Part shown: one piece after another, positions 29,039 to 41,017 of the stretch
How the letters are laid out: every line of letters starts with the position of its first letter
Position numbering within the stretch: position 1 is the stretch's first letter
NCBI GenBank assembly: GCA_037892935.1
Contig: JAYXKI010000004.1
Span: 2,575,769 to 2,639,768, forward strand
Direction of reading: 5' to 3'
Source: Phlebopus portentosus
Lineage: Eukaryota > Basidiomycota > Agaricomycetes > Boletales > Boletinellaceae
Length of the DNA stretch: 64,000 bases
Program-made: the position numbers and the translations under genes
The notes under the pieces: generated by a model
What the model was told of the DNA's origin: nothing
Seen by the model: only the letters and a program-made list of their open reading frames with translations
Database searches by the model: none

Positions 29039-29771
29039 TGTTCTTTAATGTCGTTTACGTTATTAGGTGCTTACAGCGATTCTATGTTTGGACCATTTGA
29101 GCACCTCATCTCATTTAGATCAACGTTTTGGACAACCTGCGGGATTGATAAGCATTGTATGGCGTGCTTGCCTTATCGTCACTCATTCCTTGACCTTGAG
29201 ATTGTCTAGGAGCTGTCATCGCCTTCTCTATGTCTGCGGTTAACCATGTTAGATATGGGTTGTTAGTCCTGTGGTTACTCTCGCTTATTTGGACTGCAAG
29301 CAAAGATCCGATATTCTGTAGATGACCTAGTCATGACGTGAAGTGCAGCAATGATCACGATGCATCCACGATGCATCAATAATGCGTGCTGAGCGTCTTC
29401 AACGTGAGTTCTTAGATGGCTTAGAAAATCAAAGAGAGCTCAGAGGTGGACCCAGCTATCAATTGCGTAGATTATTCACCATGGGTCAAAATTAACACCG
29501 GATGTCTTGGTCAAGCCTTTGCATTCGAACAATATTCCGTTCACGGTGTAAGGTCCGATATTGGAGATAGGTCAAGCTACTGATAATCTAGCTTACGGGA
29601 AATTTAGAAATTAAATTCATCGAACGGCGTTAGTCATGGTCATGGATGCAAAGTGCGCGGTTGTGCAACGGGAGCCGGCAGCTTCGAGAACCGTATGTAT
29701 CAGGCACGGGGGTTCCAGACGCAGACCACAAAACATATCAAGAAGAATAACATTTCACCCTAGGACAGCCT
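29039..29771. other. Intergenic, no supported feature
   Basis: Nothing recognised; AT-rich 3' flank of the NLR gene. Confidence 0.5.
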
Positions 29772-31041
29772 AGGACCCCCGGCAATGCTGATTGATGCCT
29801 GATTCAGATTTCAAAATTTATACGCGGATTTTTTTGCTTCGTGCCCTTTTTATCCGGAAAACCTCAGGCATGACCGTCTAGAGGGTCGATTTTGTCCGGA
29901 TTTCGGCTGAGGCATCTAAAAAGGGTGTTTTTTATTCGGATTTTGATAGGCGTAAAATTTTGACTGTACAGCTCTAGTATTACCCCTTATCATTTAGAAA
30001 AATGAATGACAAAGGAATGATTTGGATTACAACTAACACAAAAAGAATATATTACTCTCGAACCGCACTGCCTTACTGCCTTTTTCATATGTATTGTCAC
30101 TCGCGACTTCTGTGATTTTTGTCACACAGAACACCTCAAAACATAAAAACCACCATATCTCACTCAATTCTTGACCGTTTTGCATGATCTAGGTTTCTAA
30201 ATCCATAGTTTTAATATCCGTTTCAAACTCCAACAAGGATGAATAGAAATGAGCAAAGAATGAGTGAGATATGTCGCAAAAGGCCTATTTTAGATACATC
30301 TTTCATGTGCAGTTTTTCCTGCCCTCATCCCTGCTTCTACAGTCCTACAGGCAAGTCCAAAATGATATGATTATTTTATTGTAGATTTACAGACTGACTT
30401 TGAGCTCTATTCTGTGTTGTATCTGCTGGTTTGGTACATGTCTGAGCTGAGCTCAAACCTACCTTTTCTCAAGGGCCCCCAGATCTCAAAATAAATTCAT
30501 TCTTAGGCAATCTGATGTCTGTAAATTCATATTATGCCAATATCACCACTCTGGTGCAGTCTAGGTTGTTGTAGCACCCAGTCTGAGGGCAGGAAAAAAT
30601 GCACATGAAGGAAGTGTCTAAAATCGGCCTTTTGTGACATATCTCACTCATTCTTTGCTCATTTCTATTTATCCTTGCTGGAGTTTGAAACGGATATTAA
30701 AAATATGGATTTAGCAACCTAGATCATGCAAAACGGTCAAGAATTGAGTGAGATATGGTGGTTTTTATGTTTTGAGGTGTTCTGTGTGACAAAAATCACA
30801 GAAGTCGCGAGTGACAATACATATGAAAAAGGCTGTAAGACAGCAATCTACTAACACACATGAGACATATTCAGGTCAGTTCATGTCCTGTTGCTATCCG
30901 GATTTGCACAGGCCTCTTGGATCAAGACCTCTTCATATCTCAGGGCTGTACACAATTTTGGGTCTCAGACTTCAGGCTCAAAATTTGCAGGTTTTTATCC
31001 GGATTCCGGTTAGGTATCAATGGGCATTGCCGGGGGCCCAG
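29772..31041. mobile_element. TIR element with nested foldback core
   Basis: The ends are imperfect inverted repeats: left AGGACCCCCGGCAATGCTGA, right (reversed) TGGGCCCCCGGCAATGCCCA, each followed by ATTGATRCCT. The sub-terminal sequence (TATCCGGAAAACCTCAGGCA) is shared with the element at 35,013-35,568, so both belong to one family. No ORF. The centre holds two 256-bp inverted arms (separate entry). No target duplication visible, so the insertion is older. Confidence 0.7.
30072..30839. repeat. Large inverted repeat (hairpin), 256-bp arms
   Basis: 30072-30327 and 30584-30839 are near-perfect reverse complements, starting from CTTACTGCCTTTTTCATATG (left) and its counterpart at the right end, and separated by a 256-bp spacer. 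The RNA could fold into one long hairpin. Confidence 0.85.
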
Positions 31042-31382
31042 GCATGCACCAGATCGGAATGCCGAATTGTCCGAAGACATCGAATCAATCGGTAGCGCGA
31101 ATCGGGTCCAAGATGTGCCTTGCTGGACCGGCTGAAGTGAACTTTCGTTGGTAGAGTTTGAAGTAAGCAAGTTGAATAGCGGGTCCGAGCGGAGGATTGC
31201 AGGTTACGTAACTAACTCAATTGTACTGATGATAATCAGATAAGATGGTGCACATGCTCGTGAATCTAATCAGATGTCGTTTGCTTCCTCACCGATATAA
31301 ATCCATCACTCTCGTTCCATCGACATGTCAAGGTTGCTTTCATCCTTCCTCCCCCTCGTCCCGTATCTTTGCCAAGTACTTC

Positions 31383-34066
31383 ATGTCGTCGGAGAACGAG
31401 AAAAAGGATCGTGAGCTCGATAGCGAGCGTGGTGTTGCTCACAATCTTCCAGTCCTCGACTCTGTAGTCAAGAGAGAACTCGACGCCCATGTCGGCGTAA
31501 AACGTGTCGAGGCAGCCGAGCGAGTATGGGGAAAGTATTCAAAGTGGATCCTATTTGTCTCGTTCGTTTTTTAAATTATTCTTTCGTTGATGCTTTGTTG
31601 ACCAGGACTGTAGCCTTGGACTCGCCTGCTACATCTACTCGCTAGATGGTCAGACCACCAGCTACTATCTCACCTTCGCAGCCAGCGCATTTAACAAGCA
31701 CTCCCTCATCTCCTCCGTTCAGGTCGCTCAATCGATCATCAGTTCGTCCCTTGTTCCTCTTTCTTCCATGTCATCCTTTTTACTGACAGTCATCCGCTCT
31801 TCCACCATCGGAACGTTATCTCATCCCCTATCTGTGTCCTCGTGACGTTATCTTCGCGCACTTTTGATGGGTTTCGCGGTCTCCATCTTTCTCTACATCG
31901 TCGTAATCTTTCTCTCTCTTAGTCGCCGTCGGTAAGCCGGTCATTGCCAAAGTCGCTGATGTCACATCTCGTGCATACGCGTATCTCGGAGTCTGTGCGT
32001 TATTCCCCTGTTTTCATTTCGTATGCACAATTGTCGACCCTTGATTCAGTGCTCTTCTATGTGATCGGCTATATTGTCATCGCTAGTGCACAGAACATCA
32101 ATGCCGTCGCTGCTGGAATCGTCATCTATGCTATGTTGGTCAGTTCTTGTTGTACACTATTCATGACTGACCATAGGAGTGTACGGAAACCGTCTATACA
32201 GGGGGTATACGTACGTTCATTTTTCTCAATCGGCGAACAAAGCCGCATGTGACATTCCGACGTTGCTCGCAGCGGCCTTCAACTTCTCACCCAAGTCATC
32301 GTCGCAGACATGACAACACTTAGATGGCGGTCATTCATCTCAGGCTTGACCAGTCTGCCTTTCGTTGTCAATGCGTGGATCGGTGCAAACATCGCCAATG
32401 ATATTCTCGAGCAGAGTAGTTGGCGCTGGGGATGTACGTATTTTCCCTTATCCATTCAGCCTTGCCAACTTGAGTGATAACTTTATCGTTTCTACAACTT
32501 TGTAGATGGCATGTTCGCGATCCTCGTTCCGGCGACGTTGATCCCTTTGATTTCGATTCTGTTCTGGGCTGAAAGGAAGGCAAAGCGTCTCGGCATTGTA
32601 GACCAGGAACTTGCGGCCAACGGCGTGCCCAAAGAAGCTCTTGTTTTCGGTGAGTAACTATCATCCTCTCGTCCACTTCTTCGTCCCTCGCTGACCGGTG
32701 GGCGTCTGTGTAAGATCCTGCTGCGAACAAAACCATCGCAGAACGAGCTCGCCTCGCATTTGATCAACTGGATATCATCGGACTTACTTTGCTCGGTGCG
32801 GCCGTCGCTCTGATCCTTCTGCCACTTACCCTCGCAAATAATGCGAATAAGCGATGGAGAAATTGTAAGTTTGAAATTCAAATCTCTTCTCACCATACAG
32901 TACTGAAATACGTTGATTGGTGATAGCGTCTATGATTGCAATGCTAGTTGTTGGAGTCGTCTTACTTTTCGTGTTTGCAATCTGGGACTTGCGCTTCGCA
33001 AAGCGGCCTGTCGTCGCTCCGCGCTTCCTCCGGAACAAAGGCGTTGTCCTTGCAGCTTGGATCGGATTCTTCGATTTCGTATGTCTTGTCTCTCCTCCCT
33101 TGTATCTTGAAAACATCTCATTCCTTCGAACAGACTTCATTCTATCTGACATATGTATATCTTTACTCCTTTGTCCTCGTCGTGAAGCCATGGAGTACGC
33201 TCGACGCAACGTATTTCATGACAGCGCAAACCGTCGCGCTGACCGTTTTCGGTATCTCGGCTGGTGCGGCTATGCTCTATGTCCGACGCTTCAAGCCTTT
33301 CCTTATCGGCGGACTTTTAATTCGTCTCCTGTAAGCATTTGCTCTTTCTGTTGCTTTCTAGGGAATCGCATAAAACTAACGAGCATATAACCTTCTGATA
33401 TGCATGCTAATCCAGGGGCGTCGGTCTCATGATTCACTCCCGTGGCGCGAATGCATCGACAGTGGAAATCGTTTGGTCTCAAATATTACAAGGACTAGGA
33501 GGTGGCTTCTCGTCTATAGCGTCGCAAACTGCTGCACAGGCCGGTGTGCCACATGTTGACGTCGCCATCGTCACCGCTGTTTGTCTTCTCTGGACTGAGA
33601 TCGGTGGAAGCGTAGGGAGTGCAATTGGTACGTCGTTATCTCAACTATTTAGCGTGACGCAATACTATGTCCGGATATATTGATGAGTGTATGTTAGCTG
33701 GCGCAATCTGGTCGAATACTATGCTGGACAATATGAGAAGCGAACTTCCGGACGTCTCTGAAGAGCTACTTCAGGAGCTCTACGGAAGCATCGTCTCCGT
33801 TACATCCTACCCTCGCGGATCTGAAATCCGCGAAGGTGTTATAAACGGTACGTATCATCTCTCATTTCCCTCTCCGTGAAGTATTGATACAGTTTTCGCT
33901 GTCGAAAGCATACGACAAAACGATGCGCGATATGATAATCGCAGGCACCGCTGTGGCAGTGGTGCCCACAATACTTGCACTATTCATACCTAACTACTAC
34001 CTTGGAGACAAACAGAACGCCGTCGAGGATCAGGAGAGCTCCGACGGCGAAACCTCACGTCATTAA
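31383..34066 (+). CDS. Siderophore-iron transporter, MFS family (SIT/ARN)
   Basis: Thirteen exons: 31383-31561, 31614-31741, 31923-31994, 32050-32134, 32202-32210, 32273-32433, 32506-32649, 32715-32864, 32927-33078, 33134-33330, 33416-33627, 33698-33847, 33882-34066; 607 residues. It imports ferric siderophores by proton symport at the plasma membrane or endosome. A charged N-terminal tail precedes the family signature around YIYSLDGQTTSYYLTFAAS. Further marks are GYTGLQLLTQVIVADMTTLR, WRWGYGMFAILVPA and a final loop/TM ending NYYLGDKQNAV. About 14 membrane segments are expected for this family. Exon 5 is only 9 nt. The last intron (34 nt) is unusually short and may hide a frameshift. No partner siderophore synthetase is in the window. 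Confidence 0.85.
32202..32210 (+). other. 9-nt microexon in the siderophore transporter gene
   Basis: GGGGTATAC between CAG and GTACGT. Only its inclusion joins the flanking exons in phase and yields IYAMGYTGLQLL, matching the family pattern. Confidence 0.7.
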
Positions 34067-34880
34067 AGTTTCATCCGTGTCGCAAGATACTTTCGTAATT
34101 CGTCTATGTATCAGAGGAGGGACAATAGATGTGAAGTTCTTTGCTTCTTTGCAGTAATGTTGGGTTGTCGAGCTCGATTTCTCGTGACTCTTTCTTACGC
34201 CCTATCTTTTTTCAACGTATTCTCAATCCGCAGAACGAAAATTGTCGACGATACGCACTCAAACCTCTTACGTCTAAATATATGACTCCCATATTATTCA
34301 CGAGCTGGATATTGCACTCAATGACGTGCAAGGTTACTGTTTCCCTTTCCAGCAACACAAGAAGTTACGGGGTGTTCAAAGTCTGGTCAGCGGGTGATGA
34401 ACGAATAATGGCGAGTAAGCAGTGAGCAATCAGCGGATCTCTCTCCGTAAACCCGTTGCTTTTGGCAGGTATCTCCGATGCTCATGAACATACATAGTGG
34501 CTTCAGAACCGTAAATGTTGCTATCAATTTGTAAACCAGAATACAATGGTTTATGGTTGTTGTAACCACACCGGGATGGTTTAGGCAGGTTATGCAGAGT
34601 TTCAGAGTAAGCATGATAACACAATAATGAAGTTCCATCCATATGATGGTAGACCGTTCCATTATCTGCTTGTATGGCTCGGACGATAAAGCGAAGGAGG
34701 CGATTATGTGGTCCGGATATTTATCAAAAGGAAATGCCAACAATTCGCATAAGATGAGTCGAAAGCACTTGAGGTCAAGATACAGATTCCACATACAAAA
34801 GTAAGGCGGATCCGAGAGATCTTGAGGTCACTACATAAGAAGTCTCACGACCCCTGCCAGATTTTCCCTGATCATTCTCA
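34067..34880. other. Intergenic, no supported feature
   Basis: A minus-strand ORF (34794-34387) has no recognisable domain and is not annotated. Confidence 0.5.
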
Positions 34881-35000
34881 CCGGGCAAAAACTCATTTCC
34901 AAACCGTGAAAATGTTACCCAAAATGGAAAGAGCCAATCGGATGAGAGCTCACCCGTTCCGATCAAAATTTCTAAGGGCTCGGAATGAGTTTTTGCCCGG
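34881..35000. mobile_element. Small inverted-repeat element (120 bp)
   Basis: Ends CCGGGCAAAAACTCATTTCC and its reverse complement (one gap), directly beside the next element. Looks like a tiny MITE or solo foldback. Confidence 0.5.
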
Positions 35001-35004
35001 CCGC

Positions 35005-35576
35005 GGTGTGTGAGGACCCCTGTCAATGCTTATAGATGCCTGAGCCGGATTTCAAAAAAGATAGCAGGAATTTTTCGGGCGCTTCGCGCCCGTTTTATCC
35101 GGAAATCCTTAGGCATCCCTTTTTTGAGGCTAAATTTATCCGGAATCTTGCTGAGGCCTCTGGTTATGTTCAAATTTGTCCGGATTTTTGCGGAGACCCC
35201 CAAATCGGGTATATTTTGGCCAAATCTGTACTAGATGGTACTAGTACTAGTGTTTGTCTAATCATTCCTGTATACAATACATCCATTTCATAATAAGCCG
35301 AGTATATCACATTACAAATGATCTACAAAGTAAGTATATCGAGTGCATTATCTAATGTCTTACGGTTCGGCCCTGTCAATCCGGTGATTCTCGTATCCGG
35401 AATGGATGAGGCCTTGTGCTTTTGGTCATACTCTTACCCGGAATTTGCATCAGGCATGCGGCCTGATTTTGGCCGAAAATATCCGGAAAACCTCAGGCAT
35501 AGGGCCAAAATTTCGCCAATTTCTTTCCGGAACAGGCTCAGACATGTATTGGGATTGCCAGGGGTCCTGGTGTGTG
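35005..35576. mobile_element. hAT-like MITE with 8-bp target duplication
   Basis: The element proper is 35013-35568 (556 bp). Inverted ends AGGACCCCTG, and GGTGTGTG on both sides (35005-35012 and 35569-35576) as an 8-bp duplication, the size made by hAT transposases. It contains a perfect small hairpin GGGCGC-TTC-GCGCCC near 35,080. No ORF, so non-autonomous. Same family as 29,772-31,041. Confidence 0.7.
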
Positions 35577-35609
35577 TTGATTTGCCTCATGACATAAGAT
35601 GATCGTGGG

Positions 35610-35739
35610 CACAAGGGGCAAAACCCTAAAACCGAACCTAAAAAATTTGATCCGGAACTGGAATCCAGCCAATCAGAGGCGAGCCTTCCAATTCTGTTTC
35701 CTATATAAGTGGCCCAGAAACGTAATTCTGCCCCTTGTG
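35610..35739. mobile_element. Small inverted-repeat element (130 bp)
   Basis: Ends CACAAGGGGCA and TGCCCCTTGTG, 11-bp perfect inverted repeats. A TATATAAG-like box sits inside. Element status is tentative. Confidence 0.4.
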
Positions 35740-36199
35740 AGTGAGTCATCCTCCTTTTCTTTTTGTAGGGTTTCAAGAAAACCTCAAGTTGAGTGGATAG
35801 GACATGAATTCCTGTCATATGCTGTAACCTGTCGACGCTGGAGTCGAAGTAGACTCATGGTCTGCTTTGTATGAAAGACAGAGGTAGTGGACGTCCAAGT
35901 CCCGATATCGATGATGTGGATGAAGGAAAAAAAAAAGAGGGCTACTCAAAAGGGATTGCACCGTACTTTTCTAGATTTAAGTTATGGCAATCGCCTCTGA
36001 ACCTTTCGTGGCACAGTCTCAGTTCGCGCTGCCTTCTCTTGTTCCATAACGACGACGACGACGACGTCTTCGGTCGCTTAGTTCCGCTCTCGCGCACGTA
36101 GCACATTGTTTCCTCTTTCATCTTTCGTCTCGCCAACACATTGTCTTCTTTCAATCTCACCTCATCCCATATTCAGCGGTTCGGCCGAAAACCGTTGAT

Positions 36200-37358
36200 A
36201 TGTCCTTCGCTGACGACGACCTGACGATTCGCGGTTGCAGGACGCCAGACCGCAGACGTACTGTGGCAGTGTGGGCCTTGTACTACGGCACAGCCAAGAA
36301 GATTCCGGACATTGGCTGGCTGCCACCCGATACTCCTACTCCGCCGCCTTACGAAATCCGCACCTTCAAGACAAAGGGTCGTGGCATGGTTGCAACTCGA
36401 GATATCAAGCTCGGAGAAGTCATACTCAGCGAGTTGCCTATTCTGATGATACCACTCGCTATGCCACGCTTCCATCGTTTGAACCCTTGGAGAGATATGG
36501 AAGAAATTCCACTGCGAATGCTGTATCTACTCGAGCAGGAAGATCGGGAAAAGGTCGTCCGGGTCCGCTCGGCGGCATCATCATGACTAATTCTGTGGGC
36601 TTCACTGTTCCTGACTCGCGTGTATGCGCGCAGTACGCAGCGGTTTGCTTAACCGTTTCCAATATCAATCATGCTTAAGTCACATCTTTTTTCTTTTTTT
36701 CTCATCTCATTCGAATGTTTGGCCAAATGAACATCTAATGCACTAGTTGCTCGCCGAATGCTTCGTACGAGTACGATACGCAAACATTCATTTTCTCAGT
36801 ACGGGCCACGAGGAGTATTGCGAAAGGCGAAGAGGTTTCATTGCGCTACATCCATGATGAGGGCCTGTCCACTACCGAACGCCAGAACCTGCTTCGCGAA
36901 AAGTATTCTTTCAAGTGTGCTTGCAAACTCTGTTCGAATGGTGCTGTAAGCGACGAACGCCGGAAACTCATAAAGACGACTTTGCCGTCTATCGAAAGCA
37001 TGTTTGACAAGTGGGCTGAGCTGGGACTCGACAGAGGGACCAGAACGTCCGAGGCAAAGCTCATTTCCAAGACAGTCGAGGCATTGCTTCGAGCAATGGA
37101 TGAGGAGGACCTCTACGAAAGGCGCTTTGAGGCGATTATGTGTGCGTGACCATGCATGCATTCCTTGGCGACCTGAAAGCGTATAAAAAATGGGTGAAAC
37201 GGGGACTAGATTCTGAGGTGATTAAGGGTAGACATGCATACCACAAATCCCGTAGCAGACTTGAGGGACTGCTTAACGACCCGACTTCACATTCTGCGTG
37301 GGATTTGCTGACTGTCAAGTTGGCCGAGCGAGTGAAGACGATCACTGTTTATGTTTGA
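36200..37358 (+). pseudogene. Decayed paralogue of the SET-domain gene
   Basis: Closely similar to the gene at 23,374-22,198 and in opposite orientation. Three independent lesions are visible. A segment of about 31 nt is missing after the codons for DREKVVR, shifting the frame (the LHNCKSLDNY stretch of the intact copy is gone). The intron donor is changed from GTGAGT to TTAAGT after the INHA codons. A further frame change occurs near 37,135 before HAFLGD. Remaining segments (CSPNASYEYD, KYSFKCACKLCSNGAVSDER) are well conserved, so the loss is not ancient. Any product would be a short N-terminal fragment ending near 36,586. Confidence 0.85.
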
Positions 37359-37883
37359 ACCTGGATCGTATATGTCGACTGTTTCGTATATGTCATGACC
37401 TCTCATTGGTAGAATGCCCTTAAACGCTTAACCTTTACTGGTCGTATCTCTGAAAATCCGAATATGATGGCTGAAGTGTTCCAAATGATTCATAATGACT
37501 GGCAATCTCACATGGATGGTGATTAAAACCTCTGAAGATTGTACGCCAAATGACTAGTCTATACCAGGCTTCGCTACAGTAATCCATGCAGGCAGTGGAC
37601 CCAACGAGAAAAAGGAAATTATTCCGGTCCACATGACATTTTATGGTGAATGACCAATAGTCTGATATTGTGCTTACTCGCATGGTATGTTCGTGCCTAT
37701 GACAAGTTTTCACTCACCTGTACTTGTACGGGCTTTCTGACTGATGGGAAGAGGCGACGATCTCAATATCCTGGGTGACTGTCTCTGAGTCAAGATGGTC
37801 TCAGATCTAGTCAAAATGACTCAGACTGACAGGAAGCGAGGACCTCATGACTCAAGTCGCATGTCCACAGTAATAAATATGTG
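37359..37883. other. Intergenic, no supported feature
   Basis: Nothing recognised. Confidence 0.5.
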
Positions 37884-38534
37884 ATGGATCTCGCAGAACA
37901 GGAATTTATCCTCAATCACTCGAAGAGGGCCGAATTCGAAATGTGCTGGGCGTGCAGCGAGTATCTCGATACGAACTTCGATTCTGACGACGAAGGCGAC
38001 GACACATTACGGTCTGTTCGTCAGGTTAGCTCTTCAAGAGTTTCGCTGGAGGAAGCAATGGGCCTAGTCAGAGATGGTTCGTACTGCCTTCTAGTCTGGA
38101 ACGTTTGTTATGGCGGTGATCCTTGTCTTTCCGAAGAGGGTGTTGTGCTCTACAAGAGGCTCAAGGAAGAAGAATTTGACTACAATTCACAAGTCATTTT
38201 GATGGAGGTCCTCAGACGGCTCGGTCGCGAGAAAGCGACAGGACGATATTCTGCATTTGCTTTGGGCTTGATTGAGAAGAGATATGTGCATTATGTTGGT
38301 GAGCTATCTGAATCATTTACATCTGATGTGCCATGAAGTTACTTAGATGGATTTTAATGCTCAGATCGAAGCGAATATGATGGTTACGAAGGTGTAGACA
38401 TTGACGATCATGGGTACGTCAGGGACAAGTTAATGGAGCATCTCGATAAGTATGGGGTCATAACAAAGGAGGAGTATGGAGTTTTGCTGGAAGAGTCGTA
38501 CACCATTCAAATCACATATGTACTGCTTGGATGA
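37884..38534 (+). CDS. Small protein of unknown function, two exons
   Basis: Exons 37884-38298 and 38365-38534 around a 66-nt GTGAGC...CAG intron; 194 residues. No family recognised. It begins MDLAEQEFILNHSKRAEFEM with a CWAC pair near residue 19-22 and an acidic DSDDEGDD stretch. The middle is helical (LKEEEFDYNSQVILMEVL), and the end (VITKEEYGVLLEES) resembles an EF-hand-like or helical segment without a clear calcium loop. Coding is supported by frame restoration across a good intron. It sits just after the SET pseudogene, so it could be a hitch-hiking fragment. Confidence 0.6.
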
Positions 38535-39174
38535 ATTAAACGAGGTCTAGTTCTGTTTACTAGTGTTTATGGGACGCAATATTACATAATGGCAGGCCGG
38601 AGTGAGCTTTATTTTATTCCAGTAAGCCGGTGGTCGGGTATTCAACCATCCGGATTCCGGAACTTCAAACGAACGAGACGGCGCCGTGGGACGCGGGACA
38701 ATGATGGCGCGACACCCATGAACGGCGAACGAACACCTCTCCTCCTCCGCCCTCCTCCTTCTCACGACTTACACTACTCCAAGCCCCTTCAGATGCACAT
38801 TGCATTCCAGCGAATCAGCGAGTGAAAAGCCAGCGATACCGGACCTCTTATTGACTCGGGATTTCGCACAGATTTCATGTTCATGAACTTGAGTCGACGA
38901 TAACGCTGAACAGGAATGCTTAGAAGCTACTCAGAGTCGAAACTGAGTCGAAGGAACGCAATCAATAGAAAATGAATTGGCAGGCACGAGGGACCCAGCT
39001 TTGATAAGTTTTTAGACTAGATTCGTGGGCAAACGCACGTATCGTAGATACACGTACGTCCATCCTTATCAACGATAAGCCAGGATAAGCCGCGCGAAAA
39101 AAAAGGTACTTATATGGGTGGATTTTAAATGCAATATCTGGGACTGCCAGGCTCTCTTCGTTTTCAACCACAAT
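38535..39174. other. Intergenic, promoter of the permease gene
   Basis: No gene recognised; short ORFs only. Confidence 0.5.
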
Positions 39175-41017
39175 ATGTCGTCCTCATCCCATAAGCTTGA
39201 CGGCTCTGAATTCGAAAAGGGCTCCGTTCATGCCGACATTGAGATCAAGGAGGCTAATCTCGAGGCCCAGGGTATCTATGTCCCTCGTACTGGTTTCCTA
39301 GGAAGCCTCTGGAAGGCAGTTCTGTATATCGACAAATATGGCGTCGAGGTCCGTGGGATTGAGCGCATCCGACCTGAAGACCGCTCGGCTCGTTCATTCG
39401 CCGACTTGTTAGACGCCGCCACTATGTGGTTGGCCGCAAACTCGACTATCTCAACATTTTCACTCGGCACACTCGCAGTTTCTGTCTATCAACTCGGCTT
39501 GAAGGAGGCCTGTCTGACTATCCTGTTCTTCAACCTTTTATCTACGGCACCTGTCGCGTACTTCGCCGTCTTTGGACCGCGTTTGGGGTTGCGTCAGATG
39601 ACTATCACTCGTTTCAGCTTTGGATATTACTGTGAGTGACCATGTTTTTCTCCCCAGTTCCAGTGTATTCACATATCGTTCAGTCACTGTTCTCCCAATT
39701 ATCTTGAACGGCATCGCGTGCATTGGCTGGTCGGCCATAAATTCCATCGTTGGTGGTCAGGCTTTGCGCGCCGTCTCCGACACGAACAAGATCCCCGAGG
39801 CAGCCGCTATCGTCATAATTGCACTTATGACGATGGTTTTCGCGCTCTTTGGGTATCGATACGTCCATCTTTATGAGCGCTTCGCTTGGATCCCAATGGC
39901 CATCATTTTGATCGTATCTCTCGGCTTATCGGCGAAATACATGCACTCTGGGCCATTCTCAGGATCAGGAGAAGTCGTGGCGGCAAATATTCTCGGTTTC
40001 GGCGCCTCCATCGTCGGATTTGGTCTGGGATGGAGCAGTCTGGCCGCGGATTATTCCGTGAACTTGCCCGAGGACGTCAACGGAGCAGCCGTTTTCTGGC
40101 TGACGTATGCTGGTCTTAACCTACCTTGCATTTTGATTGAGTGCCTGGGAGCTGCTGCTGCGACGGTCACGCGAGAGGATTGGCAGGCGCAATATGCGGA
40201 AGGTGGTGTTGGTGGACTTCTCATGGCCACGCTTTCCCCTGCCGGCGGTTTCGGGCGTTTCTTGCAGGTCGTTTTGGCGTTGTCCATTGTCGGGAACAAG
40301 TGCGTATGAGTCATCTTCATACATCGTCATTCGACGTGCTCACGTCTCAACTCTTTAGTATTCCGAATATGTACTCTTTCGCGCTCACCTTCCAAAATCT
40401 CGGGGTCCAAATGCAGAAAATCCCTCGCGTATTCCTCGTTATTCTTGGCACCGTCATCTACGTCATTCTTGCCATTGCTGGAGCAAGTCATTTCGAGGAA
40501 TGGCTTGACACGCTACTCGTCTTGCTAAGCTATTGGCTTGCTATCTATGCGACAATTCTCATAGAAGAGCATTTGATTTTCCGTAAGGGACTCTGGGTAA
40601 ATTATAATCCTGATGATTATGATTCTCCCAGACACCTTCCGCTTGGTCTAGCTGCTGCGGTAGCTGCCGGGTTTGGTGTGATGGGTGCTGTCTTCGGGAT
40701 GGCGACGACGTGGTATGTTGCTGTGATATCCGTTCTATCAGCTCGCCTGTTGATTTTCCTATCTTCCGACAGGTACATTGGAATTCTCGGCCGTAAAAGT
40801 TCGTGCAGATCCTCATAAGCTATATCTTTCGTCACTGACATGAGCTGTAGTTGGAGATCCTGCATCTGGAGGCGACATCGGTTTCGAGCTCAGCTTTGCG
40901 TTCAGTGCTATAGCTTATCCTATTGCACGTATTGTTGAACGCCGCTATGAGGGTGCTGCGCGGTCTCGAGGTGCTGCGGAAGGTGCCGCGGAAGGTGCCG
41001 CATCGGAAAAGCGATGA
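39175..41017 (+). CDS. NCS1-family purine-cytosine permease (FCY2-like)
   Basis: Five exons: 39175-39631, 39684-40299, 40359-40712, 40773-40798, 40851-41017; 539 residues. It imports cytosine/adenine-type nucleobases with protons at the plasma membrane. Family marks: N-terminal GVEVRGIERIRPEDR, first membrane helices after WLAANSTISTFSLG, the LPIILNGIACIGWSAINS segment, GWSSLAADYSVNLPED (substrate-site helix), and the family-typical end DPASGGDIGFELSF. About 12 membrane segments fit. The fourth exon is only 26 nt. The C-terminus carries a short GAAEGA repeat. Splice phases all agree and the length is normal. Confidence 0.9.

Noticed and set aside
30811..31170. ORFs within and next to the right end of the TIR element
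   Set aside because: They sit in inverted-repeat, non-coding element DNA and lack motifs or splice partners.
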